A stretch of DNA of 64,000 nt from Phreatobacter sp. (GTDB taxonomy: Bacteria; Pseudomonadota; Alphaproteobacteria; Rhizobiales; Phreatobacteraceae): NCBI RefSeq assembly GCF_027532945.1, contig NZ_JAPZTZ010000008.1, positions 78,217 to 142,216 of the forward strand, given 5' to 3'. Each line of letters opens with the position of its first letter. The stretch's first letter is position 1. Both the position numbers and the translations under genes were made by a program. The notes below the pieces were generated by a model. The model made no database searches. It had not been told where the DNA came from and was given only the letters and a program-made list of their open reading frames with translations. Below, in pieces: positions 1-9,876 of this stretch.

Positions 1-61
1 CATCACCGCCGACATCACCGCCCAAACGACCGCCGACACCCCCGCCGCGCGCCGTCCGCGG

Positions 62-481
62 ATGACCAGACGGGTCTTTACCGGCTGCGCCCTCTGCGCC
101 GTCGCCGGTTTCGCCGCCACCGGCCTTGCCACCGCCGCCTCGGCGCAGGGCGCTCCGCCCGCCGGCGGCCTCTCCCGCAAGGTGCTCTCGCAGACCGACG
201 GCCCGGCGCCGGGCTATGTCACCATTATCGCCGAGGTCGAGATCAGCCCCGGCGCGGTGGTGGCGCCCCACACCCATCCCGGCATCGAGACCGGCTATGT
301 GCTGGAGGGCGAGGTCGAACTGCCGATCCAGGGCGTCGGCACCCGCAACCTCAAGCCCGGCGATGCCTTCCAGGTGCCGCCCGGCACGGTCCATGGCGGC
401 GGCAAGCCGAGCGCGGGCAAGGTGAAGATCGTCAGCACCTTCGTGGTGGAGAAGGCCAAGCCCCTCGCCTCCCCGGCCTGA
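62..481 (+). CDS. Secreted cupin-domain protein
   Basis: A 139-residue protein with an N-terminal signal peptide (hydrophobic core about residues 8-27, AxA-type end at SAQG) followed by a single cupin barrel. The metal-binding motif is visible as [15 protein letters not shown], with a second motif [14 protein letters not shown], so the usual His, His, Glu and His ligands are present. Small periplasmic cupins of this type are widespread and their substrate is usually unknown. The ATG at 62 gives a proper signal peptide. The frame is also open upstream to the window edge, so a longer start cannot be excluded. The start overlaps a TGA in another frame (63-65), which could be the end of an upstream gene outside the window. 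Confidence 0.8.
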   Translation: MTRRVFTGCALCAVAGFAATGLATAASAQGAPPAGGLSRKVLSQTDGPAPGYVTIIAEVEISPGAVVAPHTHPGIETGYVLEGEVELPIQGVGTRNLKPGDAFQVPPGTVHGGGKPSAGKVKIVSTFVVEKAKPLASPA

Positions 482-593
482 CCCCTCCACACTTTGGAAC
501 GACTTCAATTCGGTCCGGCGCTGGGCTAGACAGGCCGCGGTGCCGGACCGCCCGGTTTTCGACGGCGCGGCACCTCTTCGAGAGGCTCCGCCC

Positions 594-2222
594 ATGAACG
601 CTCCGCTCGCCGCCGGCTCCTATTCGCTCTTTCCCCTCGGCAAGGACGAGACCCCTTACCGCAAGCTGACTTCCGACGGCGTCCGCGTCGAGACGGTCCT
701 CGGCAAGGAGGTTCTGGTGGTGGAGCGCGAGGCGATCCGGCTGCTGTCGGAAGCCGCCTTCATCGACATCAACCACCTGCTGCGCCCCGGCCATCTCGCG
801 CAGCTGCGCCGCATCCTCGATGACCCCGAAGCGACCGCCAACGACAAGTTCGTCGCCTATGACCTCCTGAAGAACGCCAATATCGCCGCCGGCGGCGTGC
901 TTCCCATGTGCCAGGACACCGGCACCGCCATCATCATGGGCAAGAAGGGCCGGCTGGTCTGGACCGAGGGCGAGGACGAGGCGGCGCTCGGCCAGGGCGT
1001 GCTCGACGCCTATGCCAAGAAGAACCTGCGCTATTCGCAGGTGGCGCCCATCTCGATGTTCGAGGAGAAGAACACCCGCAACAACCTGCCGGCCCAGATC
1101 GAGATCTATGCCGAGGGCGAGGAGGCCTACAAGTTCCTGTTCATGGCCAAGGGCGGCGGCTCCGCCAACAAGAGCTTCCTGTTCCAGGCGCCGCCCTCGA
1201 TCCTCACCCATGACCGGATGATCAAGTTCCTCCACGAGAAGATCCTGACGCTCGGCACGGCCGCCTGCCCGCCCTATCACCTCGCCATCGTCATCGGCGG
1301 CCTGTCCGCCGAGCACACGATGAAGACGGCGAAGCTCGCCTCGGCCCGCTATCTCGATGCCCTGCCGACACAGGGGTCGGAATTCGCCCATGCCTTCCGC
1401 GATCTCGCCATGGAGGCCGAGGTCCACAAGCTCACCCAGGCCATGGGCGTCGGCGCGCAGTTCGGCGGCAAGTATTTCTGCCACGACGTGCGTGTCATCC
1501 GCATGCCGCGCCACGGCGCCTCGCTGCCCATCGCCATTGCCGTTTCCTGCTCGGCCGACCGCCAGGCCAAGGGCAAGATCACCCGCGACGGTGTCTTCCT
1601 CGAGGAGCTGGAGCATCACCCCGCGCAGTACCTGCCGGAGATCGACGAGGCCTCGCTCGGCGGCGATGTCGTCAAGATCGACCTGACGAAGCCCATGGCC
1701 GAGATCCTCGGCACCCTGTCGAAGCACCCGATCAAGACCCGCGTCTCGCTCACCGGTCCGATGATCGTCGCCCGTGACGCGGCCCACGCCAAGATCCGCG
1801 AGCGGCTCGACCGCGGCGAGCCCATGCCCGACTATTTCAAGAACCACCCGGTCTATTATGCCGGTCCGGCCAAGACGCCGGCGGGCTATGCCTCCGGTTC
1901 CTTCGGCCCAACGACCGCCGGCCGCATGGATGGCTTCGTCGACCAGTTCCAGGCCGCCGGCGGCTCTATGGTCATGCTCGCCAAGGGCAACCGCTCCCGC
2001 GAGGTGCGCGAGGCCTGCGCCAAGCATGGCGGCTTCTATCTCGGCTCCATTGGCGGCCCCGCCGCCCGCCTCGCCCAGGACTGCATCAAGAAGGTGGAGG
2101 TTCTGGAATATCCCGAACTCGGCATGGAGGCCATCTGGCGCATCGAGGTCGAGGACTTCCCCGCCTTCATCGTCGTCGACGACAAAGGCAATGACTTCTT
2201 CAAGGAACTGAACCTCGGCTGA
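594..2222 (+). CDS. fumA: Class I (iron-sulfur) fumarate hydratase
   Basis: Converts fumarate to L-malate in the TCA cycle with an oxygen-sensitive 4Fe-4S cluster. The protein is full length for the fused alpha-beta class I form (542 residues from this start). The three cluster cysteines are seen in [10 protein letters not shown] (about C106), [10 protein letters not shown] (about C225) and AVSCSADRQ (about C319), one residue offset from the E. coli FumA numbering. The GTG at 540 would add 18 residues unlike the family; the ATG at 594 preceded by GAGAGG fits best. A class II, cluster-free fumarase (fumC) is encoded at 29581-30972 in the same window, so the organism carries both types. Confidence 0.95.
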   Translation: MNAPLAAGSYSLFPLGKDETPYRKLTSDGVRVETVLGKEVLVVEREAIRLLSEAAFIDINHLLRPGHLAQLRRILDDPEATANDKFVAYDLLKNANIAAGGVLPMCQDTGTAIIMGKKGRLVWTEGEDEAALGQGVLDAYAKKNLRYSQVAPISMFEEKNTRNNLPAQIEIYAEGEEAYKFLFMAKGGGSANKSFLFQAPPSILTHDRMIKFLHEKILTLGTAACPPYHLAIVIGGLSAEHTMKTAKLASARYLDALPTQGSEFAHAFRDLAMEAEVHKLTQAMGVGAQFGGKYFCHDVRVIRMPRHGASLPIAIAVSCSADRQAKGKITRDGVFLEELEHHPAQYLPEIDEASLGGDVVKIDLTKPMAEILGTLSKHPIKTRVSLTGPMIVARDAAHAKIRERLDRGEPMPDYFKNHPVYYAGPAKTPAGYASGSFGPTTAGRMDGFVDQFQAAGGSMVMLAKGNRSREVREACAKHGGFYLGSIGGPAARLAQDCIKKVEVLEYPELGMEAIWRIEVEDFPAFIVVDDKGNDFFKELNLG

Positions 2223-2310
2223 GCTGCGGGTCATCCCGGATACACGAATAAGTTGCAAATGAACTATGATTCCGCGTCGGCCGTTTCAGGCCCGGCATGT
2301 GGAGGGGTTC

Positions 2311-2913
2311 ATGCAGCGCATCCTCGCAGTCACCAAGGTCTCGATCGCCCTGATCAAGACCATGCCGCCCAAACTCTTCCTCGCCGCGAGCGGCGAGGTT
2401 CCCACATCCGGCTGGAAGAAGCCGGCCATCGAACCGTGGTTCTACATAAACCCGCCCGAGGACGGCGTGCAGGACTTCGACTTCGTGGCAGAGCCGCCCA
2501 TTGGCTTCGCTGCGCAGGTGATCTCGCCCATCGAGGCGAGCCTGGTGATCGAGCGGTCACCGCTCGACTATTGGGGGCCGGGCAGGCCGCTCACTGGCGT
2601 GCGTGTCCATTCGCGGACCAACAGCATCAAGGAAAGCTATGGCACACGGTCCTTCGAGGGATATGTGGCGCTGCCCGACGAGATGCCGGTTCCTGCTCAC
2701 GAGGCGATCCGACGGGTGCGGGCGGGGGACGATGATCCCTTCCCGGTCGCCGGTCGCCGGGTGGACCCGACGCAACTCCTGATCGACCTCCTCGGCAAGA
2801 GCCTGAGAGTTTACCGCACGGGTGACGCGCTCACCAAGGATCTCCGGCCTGACCGTGCCAATGTCGAGCTTGATCCTGGCTCGGGACGGATCGTCGACGT
2901 CTGGTTCGGCTGA
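2311..2913 (+). CDS. Protein with C-terminal peptidase-inhibitor I78-like domain
   Basis: A 200-residue protein of unknown overall function. The last ~40 residues (GKSLRVYRTGDALTKDLRPD then RANVELDPGSGRIVDVWFG) match the core of the I78 / potato-inhibitor-I-like family, whose usual ending is DYRPDRLNVELD...GRIVRVRCG. Here the usual final cysteine position is Phe. The N-terminal ~140 residues are soluble, rich in Pro and acidic residues, and not recognised. No convincing signal peptide is seen from this start. The ATG at 2311 is preceded by GGAGG; the upstream ATG at 2266 lacks a comparable site. The inhibitor assignment is by motif only, and a target protease is unknown. Confidence 0.7.
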   Translation: MQRILAVTKVSIALIKTMPPKLFLAASGEVPTSGWKKPAIEPWFYINPPEDGVQDFDFVAEPPIGFAAQVISPIEASLVIERSPLDYWGPGRPLTGVRVHSRTNSIKESYGTRSFEGYVALPDEMPVPAHEAIRRVRAGDDDPFPVAGRRVDPTQLLIDLLGKSLRVYRTGDALTKDLRPDRANVELDPGSGRIVDVWFG

Positions 2914-3009
2914 TCTTCCGTTTCCGACTGGAAACATGCCCCCGCCGCTCCGGAACATCGGTGAAACGGCGGGGGTTCATGCAAGGCGTCAGACCCGGAG
3001 GGACACGCC

Positions 3010-3438
3010 ATGCGCATCGCCCAGACCGCCATCGCCCATCAGGCTTTCGGCACGCCGACCTTCGCCCAGGCCCGCGCCCAGAGCGCCGACGCCCATGGGC
3101 TCGCCCTCATCGCCGCCGCCCTGGTGGCCGCCACCGCCGTCGCCTTCCTCGCCATGGTCCTCACGGCTTGGCCGGTGCGCGCCTCGGCGCTGCCCTGCGG
3201 CGACCGTCTCGCGGCGGTGGAGACCGAGATGCACCGCAGCCTCACCGCCGTCGAGAGCCTCGGCGATGCCGCGGGCGCCGACCAGTGCGCGGCCATGCAG
3301 GGCCACCTCGCCTCGCTGCGCCGCGCCGCCGGCACCATCGAGGCCTGCTCCTCCGGCATGGATCGCAACGCCAAGATCGGTCTGGTCCGCCAGTCGCAGA
3401 TGGAATGGCAGGGCGTCGTGGCCCATGGCTGCCGCTGA
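3010..3438 (+). CDS. Membrane-anchored four-cysteine protein, paralogue A
   Basis: A 142-residue protein with one hydrophobic segment at about residues 33-55 (LIAAALVAATAVAFLAMVLT) and a C-terminal, probably periplasmic, helical domain with four cysteines. The cysteine pattern is C-x29-C-x19-C-x27-C-R, ending one residue before the C-terminus. The next gene has exactly the same spacing, plus shared CxSG, a Trp 20 residues after the third Cys, and the terminal CR. The two therefore look like a tandem duplication. GGAGGG at about 2997-3002 precedes the ATG. Family and function are not recognised. Two disulfides in a helical bundle would be a reasonable guess for the fold, nothing more. Confidence 0.75.
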   Translation: MRIAQTAIAHQAFGTPTFAQARAQSADAHGLALIAAALVAATAVAFLAMVLTAWPVRASALPCGDRLAAVETEMHRSLTAVESLGDAAGADQCAAMQGHLASLRRAAGTIEACSSGMDRNAKIGLVRQSQMEWQGVVAHGCR

Positions 3439-3460
3439 GGCATTCCGCTGCGGACCTGCA

Positions 3461-3769
3461 ATGCGCCGCGCCCTGCTCCTCGCCGCCGTGCTCCTGGCCT
3501 CAGGTCCCGCCGTCGCCGCGGAAACCTGCGACGGCGACCTCGCAGTCATGGAGATCCGCCTGCGCGAGGCTTCGGCCCGCCTCTCCGAGACGACTCGCGC
3601 TCCGATGGCCCGGCGCTGCCCTGTCTTCCGCGATCATGTCCGGGTGATGCAGGCGGCGAGCGACACGTTCCGGCGCTGCACAAGCGGCTTCCACGCCCGT
3701 GAGAACATCGCGCAGATACAGGGCTCGATCGCCGACTGGAACGAGATCATCGACCGCAATTGCCGGTGA
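3461..3769 (+). CDS. Secreted four-cysteine protein, paralogue B
   Basis: A 102-residue protein with a clean signal peptide (MRRALLLAAVLLASGPAVAA, then ETCDGD). The mature part of about 80 residues carries four cysteines at C-x29-C-x19-C-x27-C-R, identical in spacing to the preceding gene, with TSG after the third Cys, a Trp at the same position and the same CR ending. It starts 22 bases after its neighbour. An in-frame ATG at 3425, overlapping the upstream gene, would spoil the signal peptide, so 3461 is preferred. Paralogue A keeps a membrane anchor whereas this copy should be released to the periplasm. Function is unknown. Confidence 0.75.
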   Translation: MRRALLLAAVLLASGPAVAAETCDGDLAVMEIRLREASARLSETTRAPMARRCPVFRDHVRVMQAASDTFRRCTSGFHARENIAQIQGSIADWNEIIDRNCR

Positions 3770-3774
3770 GCGGC

Positions 3775-5892
3775 TCAGGCCCGGAACAGCAGATCCCTCA
3801 CCGTATCGGCGACATGGGTGAGGTCGTGGAGGGCCGCCTTGAGCCGCGCCTTCAGTGCCTTGTCGAGCAGTGCCGGATCCACCCGGCTGCCGGGTGGCCG
3901 TCCGGCCGCGATATCGGCGACCTGCTGCACGAGGATGGCCTGGACGAGGACACCGTGAGCCTCGCGCCAGCGGTCAAGGTCCTCCGCGCCGCCGATCGCC
4001 ATGTCCCGCAGCGCACTGATGCGCTCCCGCGTCGATCGGACGGCAATGCCGTGCCGGAGCGCCAGGCAGCGGGCCCCGGCCACGACCGCGAAGAGGCCGC
4101 CGATCTTCAGGTCCACCCGGCCATCCGTCAGCTTCAGCCCACCGAACAGGGTCAGGGGCGGATGGAACACGCCGATCTGCTCGGCGAGGAGCTTGGCCAG
4201 CATCGGCGCTTGATGCGCCGCCGCGAAGGCCTCGTCGAACAGCGTCCGGGCGACATCCATGTCCCCGTGCACGGCGCGGGCATCGAAGAAGATGTCGACC
4301 GAGAGGAGGTCGTCGGGCCGTGTCTTGCCCACCCAGCCCTCGATGCGGCGCCGCCAGTCGTCGAGGGAACCGCGATAGGTCGGATTGCTCGCCATCACGC
4401 CGCCCTTGCAATGGACGACGCCGGCGCTGTCCAGCAGATCGGCCATGACCACACCGAAGCGCCCAAACCAGCGATCTGCAGCTTCGGGGTCGTCCGGAAC
4501 GGCCGTGACCAGCGCATTGTCCTGGTCGGCGGCCAGCAGGCTCTCGCCGCGCCCGACCGAACCAAGCACCAGCACGGCGAAGGGCACGGGAGGCGGACCC
4601 CGGCCCTCGGCCAGCAGGATGGCCTCCGCCTGCTGTGCCGCCCTGGCGGTCAAGGCCCCGATCTCATGGCTGATGACCGCGGCAATGGCCGTCGCCTCGA
4701 CCCCCTCTTCGATCAGGCGCCTCGCCACCAGGGGCATCCGCGCGAAGGCGCTGGCCATGGCGGGCGCATCCTCGGCCGCCTCGATCGCGTCGCCGAGGAG
4801 CAGCGCGTCGCTCGCCCGCATCCGCAGCAGGTCCCGCGCCGACAGGGCTCCAACGACCCTCCCGGCAGCATCGGTCACGCCGAGGTGCCGCAGCTTCAGC
4901 CGGTCCATCCGGCCGATAGCGCGATAGACGAAATCGTCCGCCAGCACATGGGCGAGGGGACGGGACGCGAGTGCACCGACGGGTTGGTCGAGGGCACCGG
5001 CGCTGCTGGCGGCCACAGCCCGCAACACGTCCCTTTCGGTCACGATGCCGGTGTCGGCGACATGCGGTTCGGGATCAGCCGAGACGAACAGCGAGGACAC
5101 GCGCAATTCAATCATCCGGCGCGCCGCATCGGTCAGAGACATGCCCGGATGGACGATCGCGGGCGGGTGACCCATGACGTCGCCGGCCCGGTGGCGAAAC
5201 GGATAGGCGTCCAGCCGCTCAAGGGGGCCGTGTCCGCCAGCCAGCGGCTGCGGTGCTTCCCACCCGGCCCGCGCGAAGACCTCCATGGTCCTGTCCAGCC
5301 GGCGGCTGGCCTCGTTCGCCTCGGCGAGCGTGCGGATTCCCTTGTCCTTCAGGAGCGGTATGAGGGCCACAAGGATCCGGCCGGCACTTTCCGCGTCGCC
5401 GACAGCGTCGTGCCGCCGCGAGGCGTCGAGCGCAACGCCGAGCCTGTCCGCGAGAATCTCGAGGGTAAAGTCGGGCAAGGTCGGAAAGCAGATCTGTCCC
5501 AGCAGCCGCGTGTCGAGGGAGGGCGGCGGCGCGAACTCAGCTCCGGCGAGGCGGCACTCCCTTCGGAACAGGGCGAGGTCGAAGCCGAGGTTGTGACCAA
5601 TGGCGACCCTGCCGGCCCGGAAGGCCTCGAAGGCCGTGAAGGCCTGCAGAAAGGCCGGCGCGCCACGCACCGCTGCGTCGTCGATACCGTGAATGGCCGT
5701 GGCCCCGGGAGGAATGGAAATGCCAGGGTCGACCAGCCGTTCGAAACACTCCTCCGGCACCAGCCGGCCGTTCCGGACGACCATCGCGCCAATCTGAACG
5801 ATGCGTGCTTTCGCGGGGTCGAGCCCGGTTGTCTCCGTGTCGACGACAACGGCGTCCAGAGCGAGGAGAGGCTGAGCTGGCGCGGCCTGCAT
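3775..5892 (-). CDS. Fusion: DnaQ-like 3'-5' exonuclease, CBS pair, DUF294 nucleotidyltransferase
   Basis: A 705-residue cytoplasmic multidomain protein. Residues ~10-175 are a DEDDh exonuclease: VVDTETTGLDP, then GHNLGFDLALFRREC, then RRHDAVGDAES. Residues ~235-360 hold two CBS domains (ending GIVTERDVL and VVGALSARDLL), which in other proteins bind adenine nucleotides. Residues ~435 onward are the DUF294 (GlnD/GlnE-like) nucleotidyltransferase, with LGSVGRGESLLAADQDNALV providing the G-S and D-x-D catalytic signature. A helical DUF294 C-terminal domain follows. CBS-DUF294 proteins are common. The exonuclease fused in front suggests RNA or nucleotide turnover under nucleotide control, but substrate and target are unknown. 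It converges on the four-cysteine genes with 5 bases between stops. Confidence 0.85.
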   Translation of the reverse strand: MQAAPAQPLLALDAVVVDTETTGLDPAKARIVQIGAMVVRNGRLVPEECFERLVDPGISIPPGATAIHGIDDAAVRGAPAFLQAFTAFEAFRAGRVAIGHNLGFDLALFRRECRLAGAEFAPPPSLDTRLLGQICFPTLPDFTLEILADRLGVALDASRRHDAVGDAESAGRILVALIPLLKDKGIRTLAEANEASRRLDRTMEVFARAGWEAPQPLAGGHGPLERLDAYPFRHRAGDVMGHPPAIVHPGMSLTDAARRMIELRVSSLFVSADPEPHVADTGIVTERDVLRAVAASSAGALDQPVGALASRPLAHVLADDFVYRAIGRMDRLKLRHLGVTDAAGRVVGALSARDLLRMRASDALLLGDAIEAAEDAPAMASAFARMPLVARRLIEEGVEATAIAAVISHEIGALTARAAQQAEAILLAEGRGPPPVPFAVLVLGSVGRGESLLAADQDNALVTAVPDDPEAADRWFGRFGVVMADLLDSAGVVHCKGGVMASNPTYRGSLDDWRRRIEGWVGKTRPDDLLSVDIFFDARAVHGDMDVARTLFDEAFAAAHQAPMLAKLLAEQIGVFHPPLTLFGGLKLTDGRVDLKIGGLFAVVAGARCLALRHGIAVRSTRERISALRDMAIGGAEDLDRWREAHGVLVQAILVQQVADIAAGRPPGSRVDPALLDKALKARLKAALHDLTHVADTVRDLLFRA

Positions 5893-5929
5893 GGATGGCA
5901 GGCTAGCGGGGCCTCGACGGCCTTTCCAG

Positions 5930-8650
5930 TCAGACCTTCACCTGCTCCTTCACCGCCTCGATGAGCTGCTTCAGCGAGAAGGGTTTCGGCAGGAAGGCGA
6001 AGGACTGGCCCTCCGGCAGGTCGTTCTTGAACGCCTCCTCGGCATAGCCCGAGACGAAGATCACCTTGATGCCCGGATTGGACTTGCGCAGCTCGCCGAG
6101 CAGCGTCGGGCCGTTCATTTCCGGCATGACCACGTCGGAGACGACGAGGTCCACCGTCCCGCCATGCTCGGCCATGACCTCCAGCGCCTCGACGCCGGAA
6201 CCGGCCTCCAGCACCGTGTAGCCGCGGGAGATGAGGGCGCGCGAGGCAAAGGCCCGCACCGCCTCCTCGTCCTCGACCAGCAGGATCGTGCCGGGACCTG
6301 TCTCCTCGCGCAGCACCGGGGCAGCCGGAGGCGACGCGGCGGCCTCGGCCGGCTCCGCTGACGCTTCGGCCGCACCGACAGGCTCGGTGGACGCGGCGGA
6401 CGGCGCGCCCGGCGCCTCAACGCCACCGGAGACAAGCATGGCGGCGGGGGCGGCCGGCGTGCGCTCGGGCGCCACCGGCGGAGCGACCACGACCGGCTCC
6501 TCGCCTTCGACATGGCGCGGCAGGAAGATGCGGAAGATCGTGCCGCGGCCGACCTGGCTGTCGACGAAGATGTAGCCGCCTGATTGCTTGACGATGCCGT
6601 AGACCGTCGACAGGCCGAGGCCCGTGCCCTTGCCGACATCCTTGGTCGAGAAGAACGGATCGAAAATCTTCTGCTTGATGTCGTCGGGAATGCCGGTGCC
6701 GGTATCGGTGACCTCGATCATCACCGAATCCGTCTCCGGCATCTCCACCGGATCGTCCTTGGAGCGGTGGCGCGCCACTTCGCCCGCCGGAACATTGGCG
6801 GTGCGGATCGTCAGCTTGCCGCCCTCCGGCATGGCATCGCGCGCATTCACCGCGAGGTTGAGGATCACCTGCTCGAGCTGGGTGACGTCGGCGCGAATTG
6901 GCCAGAGGTCGCGGCCATGGACCATGTCGAGGCCGACGCGCTCACCGAGCGAGCGGCGCAGCAGCATGGAGATGTCCGAGAGCACGTCGCCGAGCTGCAC
7001 CACCTGCGGCCGCAACGTCTGCTTGCGCGAGAAGGCCAGGAGCTGGCGAACCAGGCTCGCCGCGCGGTTGGCGTTCTGCTTGATCTGCATGACGTCGTTG
7101 AACGAGGGGTCCGCAGGCTTGTGGTCCATCAGCAGCAGGTCGGCATGGCCGATAATGGCCTGCAGCAAGTTGTTGAAGTCATGCGCCACGCCGCCGGCGA
7201 GCTGGCCGACCGCGTTCATCTTCTGCGACTGGGCGAACTGCTCCTGGAGCTGGCGCAGTTCGGTCGTCTCCACCGCATAGACGATGGCCGCTTCGCCCGG
7301 CTGCTCCGGGTCATCCACCGGCGCGACGAAGAAATGGCAGAACCGGTTGCCGTCACCCTGGAACGCGGCATCGACAGGAGCAAGGTCGCCCTTGCCGGCG
7401 GCCGCCTCGCCGATGGCCTGGATGAGCAGCGGGCGCGAACTCTCCTTCACCAGCGACAGGATCGAGCGCGGCCCGACCTCGGTGGTCGGCGCAACCTCGG
7501 CCAGCATCCGGGCGAAGATCGGGTTGGCGCGGCCGACATGGCCGTCGCGGTCCACGGTGGCGATGCCCAGGGGCGAGGAGTTGAAGAAGCGGGCGAAACG
7601 AACCTCGGCGGCGCGCAGGCTGTCGCCGCTATCGGTGCCGCGGCCGCGGTTGATGACGAGGGTGCGCGAGGCGCCCGGCGCGCCGTCAGCGGAGAAGGCG
7701 ACCTTGTGCAGGAGCCGCACCGGCAGGGCCTCGCCGGAGCGGCGCTTCATGTCGACGTCGAAGGTCGCGGTGGTGACGTCGGAGGGCTTGGCGGGAACGG
7801 TGCGCAGCAGCGCCGCAGCATCGGCGGCGAGGATGTCGGCCAGCGCCAGCCCCCCGGGACCGACCTCGGTGAGGTCATGGTCGAGCCAGCCGGCGAGGGT
7901 CGCGTTCATGTAGCCGATCTCGCCGTCCGGCTCCATGGAGAAGAAGCCGGCCGGGGCATGGTCGAGGAAGTCGATGGCCTTCTGCAGCGTCTCGAAGGCG
8001 CTCTCGGCGCTGGCGCGGTCGCGGGTGATGTCCTCGACCGTCCAGACGCTGGGGCGGGCGGCGCCGCGCACGCGCTCGGCCCCCTCCCCGCTCAGCGGCC
8101 GGACCTTGAGGCGCAGCCAGCGCGGCTCGGGCCCATCGGCGCGGCGCACCTCCTCCTGGTGGCGGCGGCCCTCGCGGGCGGCCTGCGACAGGCGGTAGAT
8201 GGCCTCCGAGATCTCCGGCGCGCCGGTGAAGGCGCGCTCGACGCCGCGCACGTCGTCCTCGCCGGTCGCCCCGGTCATGGCGAGATAGGCGGGGTTGGCA
8301 TAGAGAACACGGCCCGAGGGCTCGCTCACCACCAGCGCCTCGCCGGCGCTGGCCGCAATCGCCTTGGTCACGTCGTTGCGCCCGTCCTCGGTGGCGAAGC
8401 GCAGGATGCCGGAGGCATAGGCGAAGAGCGAGAAGACGCCGCAGACCGCCAGCGTCGCCAAAAGGCCGATCACGTAAGGATAGGCGTTGTCGCGGCCGAT
8501 CATCAGGAAGAACAGCGCTGCCCCGACCAGCACCACCGCGACCACCAGCACCATGGCGGTAGAACCGGCCTGATCCGACCGGTCCACGGAACGGCGTCCG
8601 CCGGCGCGGGCGGCGGCATCGGCACGGGCGGTCTTTTCGGCAAGGGCCAT
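5930..8650 (-). CDS. cckA: Cell-cycle hybrid histidine kinase CckA
   Basis: Membrane hybrid kinase at the top of the CckA-ChpT-CtrA phosphorelay. From the ATG at 8650 it is 906 residues. Two transmembrane segments lie near residues 30-85 ([19 protein letters not shown] and [20 protein letters not shown]). Several PAS-type sensor regions follow. The HisKA box is [20 protein letters not shown], and the ATPase has N box [14 protein letters not shown] and G box DTGTGIP. A Pro/Ala-rich linker leads to a receiver with [13 protein letters not shown] as the Asp site. A longer reading frame runs upstream to 8935 inside flhB, but the extra residues are not protein-like. It lies 151 bp downstream of flhB on the same strand, so it may be co-transcribed with the CtrA-boxed flgB operon. 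Confidence 0.93.
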   Translation of the reverse strand: MALAEKTARADAAARAGGRRSVDRSDQAGSTAMVLVVAVVLVGAALFFLMIGRDNAYPYVIGLLATLAVCGVFSLFAYASGILRFATEDGRNDVTKAIAASAGEALVVSEPSGRVLYANPAYLAMTGATGEDDVRGVERAFTGAPEISEAIYRLSQAAREGRRHQEEVRRADGPEPRWLRLKVRPLSGEGAERVRGAARPSVWTVEDITRDRASAESAFETLQKAIDFLDHAPAGFFSMEPDGEIGYMNATLAGWLDHDLTEVGPGGLALADILAADAAALLRTVPAKPSDVTTATFDVDMKRRSGEALPVRLLHKVAFSADGAPGASRTLVINRGRGTDSGDSLRAAEVRFARFFNSSPLGIATVDRDGHVGRANPIFARMLAEVAPTTEVGPRSILSLVKESSRPLLIQAIGEAAAGKGDLAPVDAAFQGDGNRFCHFFVAPVDDPEQPGEAAIVYAVETTELRQLQEQFAQSQKMNAVGQLAGGVAHDFNNLLQAIIGHADLLLMDHKPADPSFNDVMQIKQNANRAASLVRQLLAFSRKQTLRPQVVQLGDVLSDISMLLRRSLGERVGLDMVHGRDLWPIRADVTQLEQVILNLAVNARDAMPEGGKLTIRTANVPAGEVARHRSKDDPVEMPETDSVMIEVTDTGTGIPDDIKQKIFDPFFSTKDVGKGTGLGLSTVYGIVKQSGGYIFVDSQVGRGTIFRIFLPRHVEGEEPVVVAPPVAPERTPAAPAAMLVSGGVEAPGAPSAASTEPVGAAEASAEPAEAAASPPAAPVLREETGPGTILLVEDEEAVRAFASRALISRGYTVLEAGSGVEALEVMAEHGGTVDLVVSDVVMPEMNGPTLLGELRKSNPGIKVIFVSGYAEEAFKNDLPEGQSFAFLPKPFSLKQLIEAVKEQVKV

Positions 8651-8801
8651 GGCGTCGGGTGTGCCGCTGTTGCTGGATCGGACGCGAGAATCCGGGCGGA
8701 TGATTCTCAACTCTAGTGGTGCCGCTTCGCCGCCCGCGAGGCAAGGGCGGCGGGGCCACGGCAAGGGCCAAATCGCGCCGGCAGGCGCCAAGCGGCAGGC
8801 C

Positions 8802-9872
8802 TCAGCGCAGCGTGCCCTTGAGCCGCATGACGTAGCCGATGACCTCGGCGACGGCGCGGTAGTGCTCCTCCTCGATCGGCTGGTCGATCTCGACGCTGGC
8901 GTGCAGGGCGCGGGCGAGCGGCACGTTTTCGACAATGGGCACGTCGTTGGCGGTGGCGATCTCGCGGATCTTCAGGGCGACGAGGTCCATGCCCTTGGCG
9001 ACGCAGACAGGGGCGGCCATGCCCGGTTCGTATTTCAGCGCCACGGCGAAGTGGGTCGGGTTGGTGACGACCACGGTGGCGTTGGGGACGTTGGCCATCA
9101 TCCGCTTGCGGGAGCGCTCGCGGCGGATCTGCTTGATCTTCGCCTTGATCTCCGGGTTACCGTCGGACTGCTTGAACTCCTCCTTGAGCTCCTGGATCGA
9201 CATTTTCTGCCGGGTGTACCAGCGCTGGTACTGGTAGACGTAGTCGGCGATGGCGATGATGGCGAGGATCGCCACGACGGCCATCAGCACGTTCATGACC
9301 AGCGCGAACGTGTGGGGCAGCAGCATTTCCACGTCCATGCGGACCATGGCGTCGACGCTGGATCGCTGCGGCCAGAGCACGACGAAGATCACCGTGCCGA
9401 CGATGGTGATCTTGGCGACGCCCTTGGCGAAATTGACGATCGCATCAAGCCCGAAGATCCGCTTGAACCCCGCCAGCGGCGAGATCTTCGAGAATTTCGG
9501 CTTCAGGCTCTCGCCGGAGAAGACCAGGCGGTGCTGCATCAGGTTGGCGCCGACGCCGGTCAGGAACAGTGCCAGCATCGGCAGGCCCACCGCCACGACG
9601 ATGGCGATGATGATCGAGATGAGAAGCTGCATCAGCGCGGACCGGTCGACCTGCAGCAGGTCGGCATTGGCGAGCAGGTTTTTCATCGGAACGGCGAGAC
9701 TGCCGGCGCTGCTCGCCCCCATGGTGGCGATGACGAGGGTCGAGATGAACAACAGGAACCAGGCGACGAGGTCCTGGCTCTTCGCGACGTCGCCCTTCTT
9801 CAGCGCATCGTCGAGCTTCTTCTGTGTAGGGTCGTGTGTTTTCTGGTCCTTGTCGTCATCGCCCTCGGCCAC
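8802..9872 (-). CDS. flhB: Flagellar export apparatus protein FlhB
   Basis: Inner-membrane switch protein of the flagellar type III export gate; it changes substrate specificity from rod/hook to filament. The 356-residue length is normal. Four hydrophobic segments lie in the first ~210 residues. The cytoplasmic C-terminal domain carries the autocleavage motif NPTH within VVVTNPTHFAVALKYE. The start is GTG at 9872, with GGAGG about 9 bases upstream inside the 3' end of fliR. Last recognised flagellar gene of the minus-strand flgB-flgC-fliE-fliQ-fliR-flhB series. Confidence 0.96.
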   Translation of the reverse strand: MAEGDDDKDQKTHDPTQKKLDDALKKGDVAKSQDLVAWFLLFISTLVIATMGASSAGSLAVPMKNLLANADLLQVDRSALMQLLISIIIAIVVAVGLPMLALFLTGVGANLMQHRLVFSGESLKPKFSKISPLAGFKRIFGLDAIVNFAKGVAKITIVGTVIFVVLWPQRSSVDAMVRMDVEMLLPHTFALVMNVLMAVVAILAIIAIADYVYQYQRWYTRQKMSIQELKEEFKQSDGNPEIKAKIKQIRRERSRKRMMANVPNATVVVTNPTHFAVALKYEPGMAAPVCVAKGMDLVALKIREIATANDVPIVENVPLARALHASVEIDQPIEEEHYRAVAEVIGYVMRLKGTLR

Positions 9873-9876
9873 CGCA

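Noticed and set aside
3..65. Possible 3' end of an upstream gene stopping at TGA 63-65, overlapping the cupin start
   Set aside because: Only about 60 bases, Pro/Thr-rich; an open frame this short means nothing, though the ATGA overlap is suggestive.
432..2258. 608-codon minus-strand open frame opposite fumA
   Set aside because: Antisense shadow; the three iron-sulfur cysteines and full-length similarity are on the plus strand.
3760..5964. Long open frame (734 codons) on the plus strand opposite the exonuclease-DUF294 gene
   Set aside because: High GC codon use leaves antisense frames open; the translation is Arg/Gly/His-rich with no domain, while the minus strand has clear motifs throughout.
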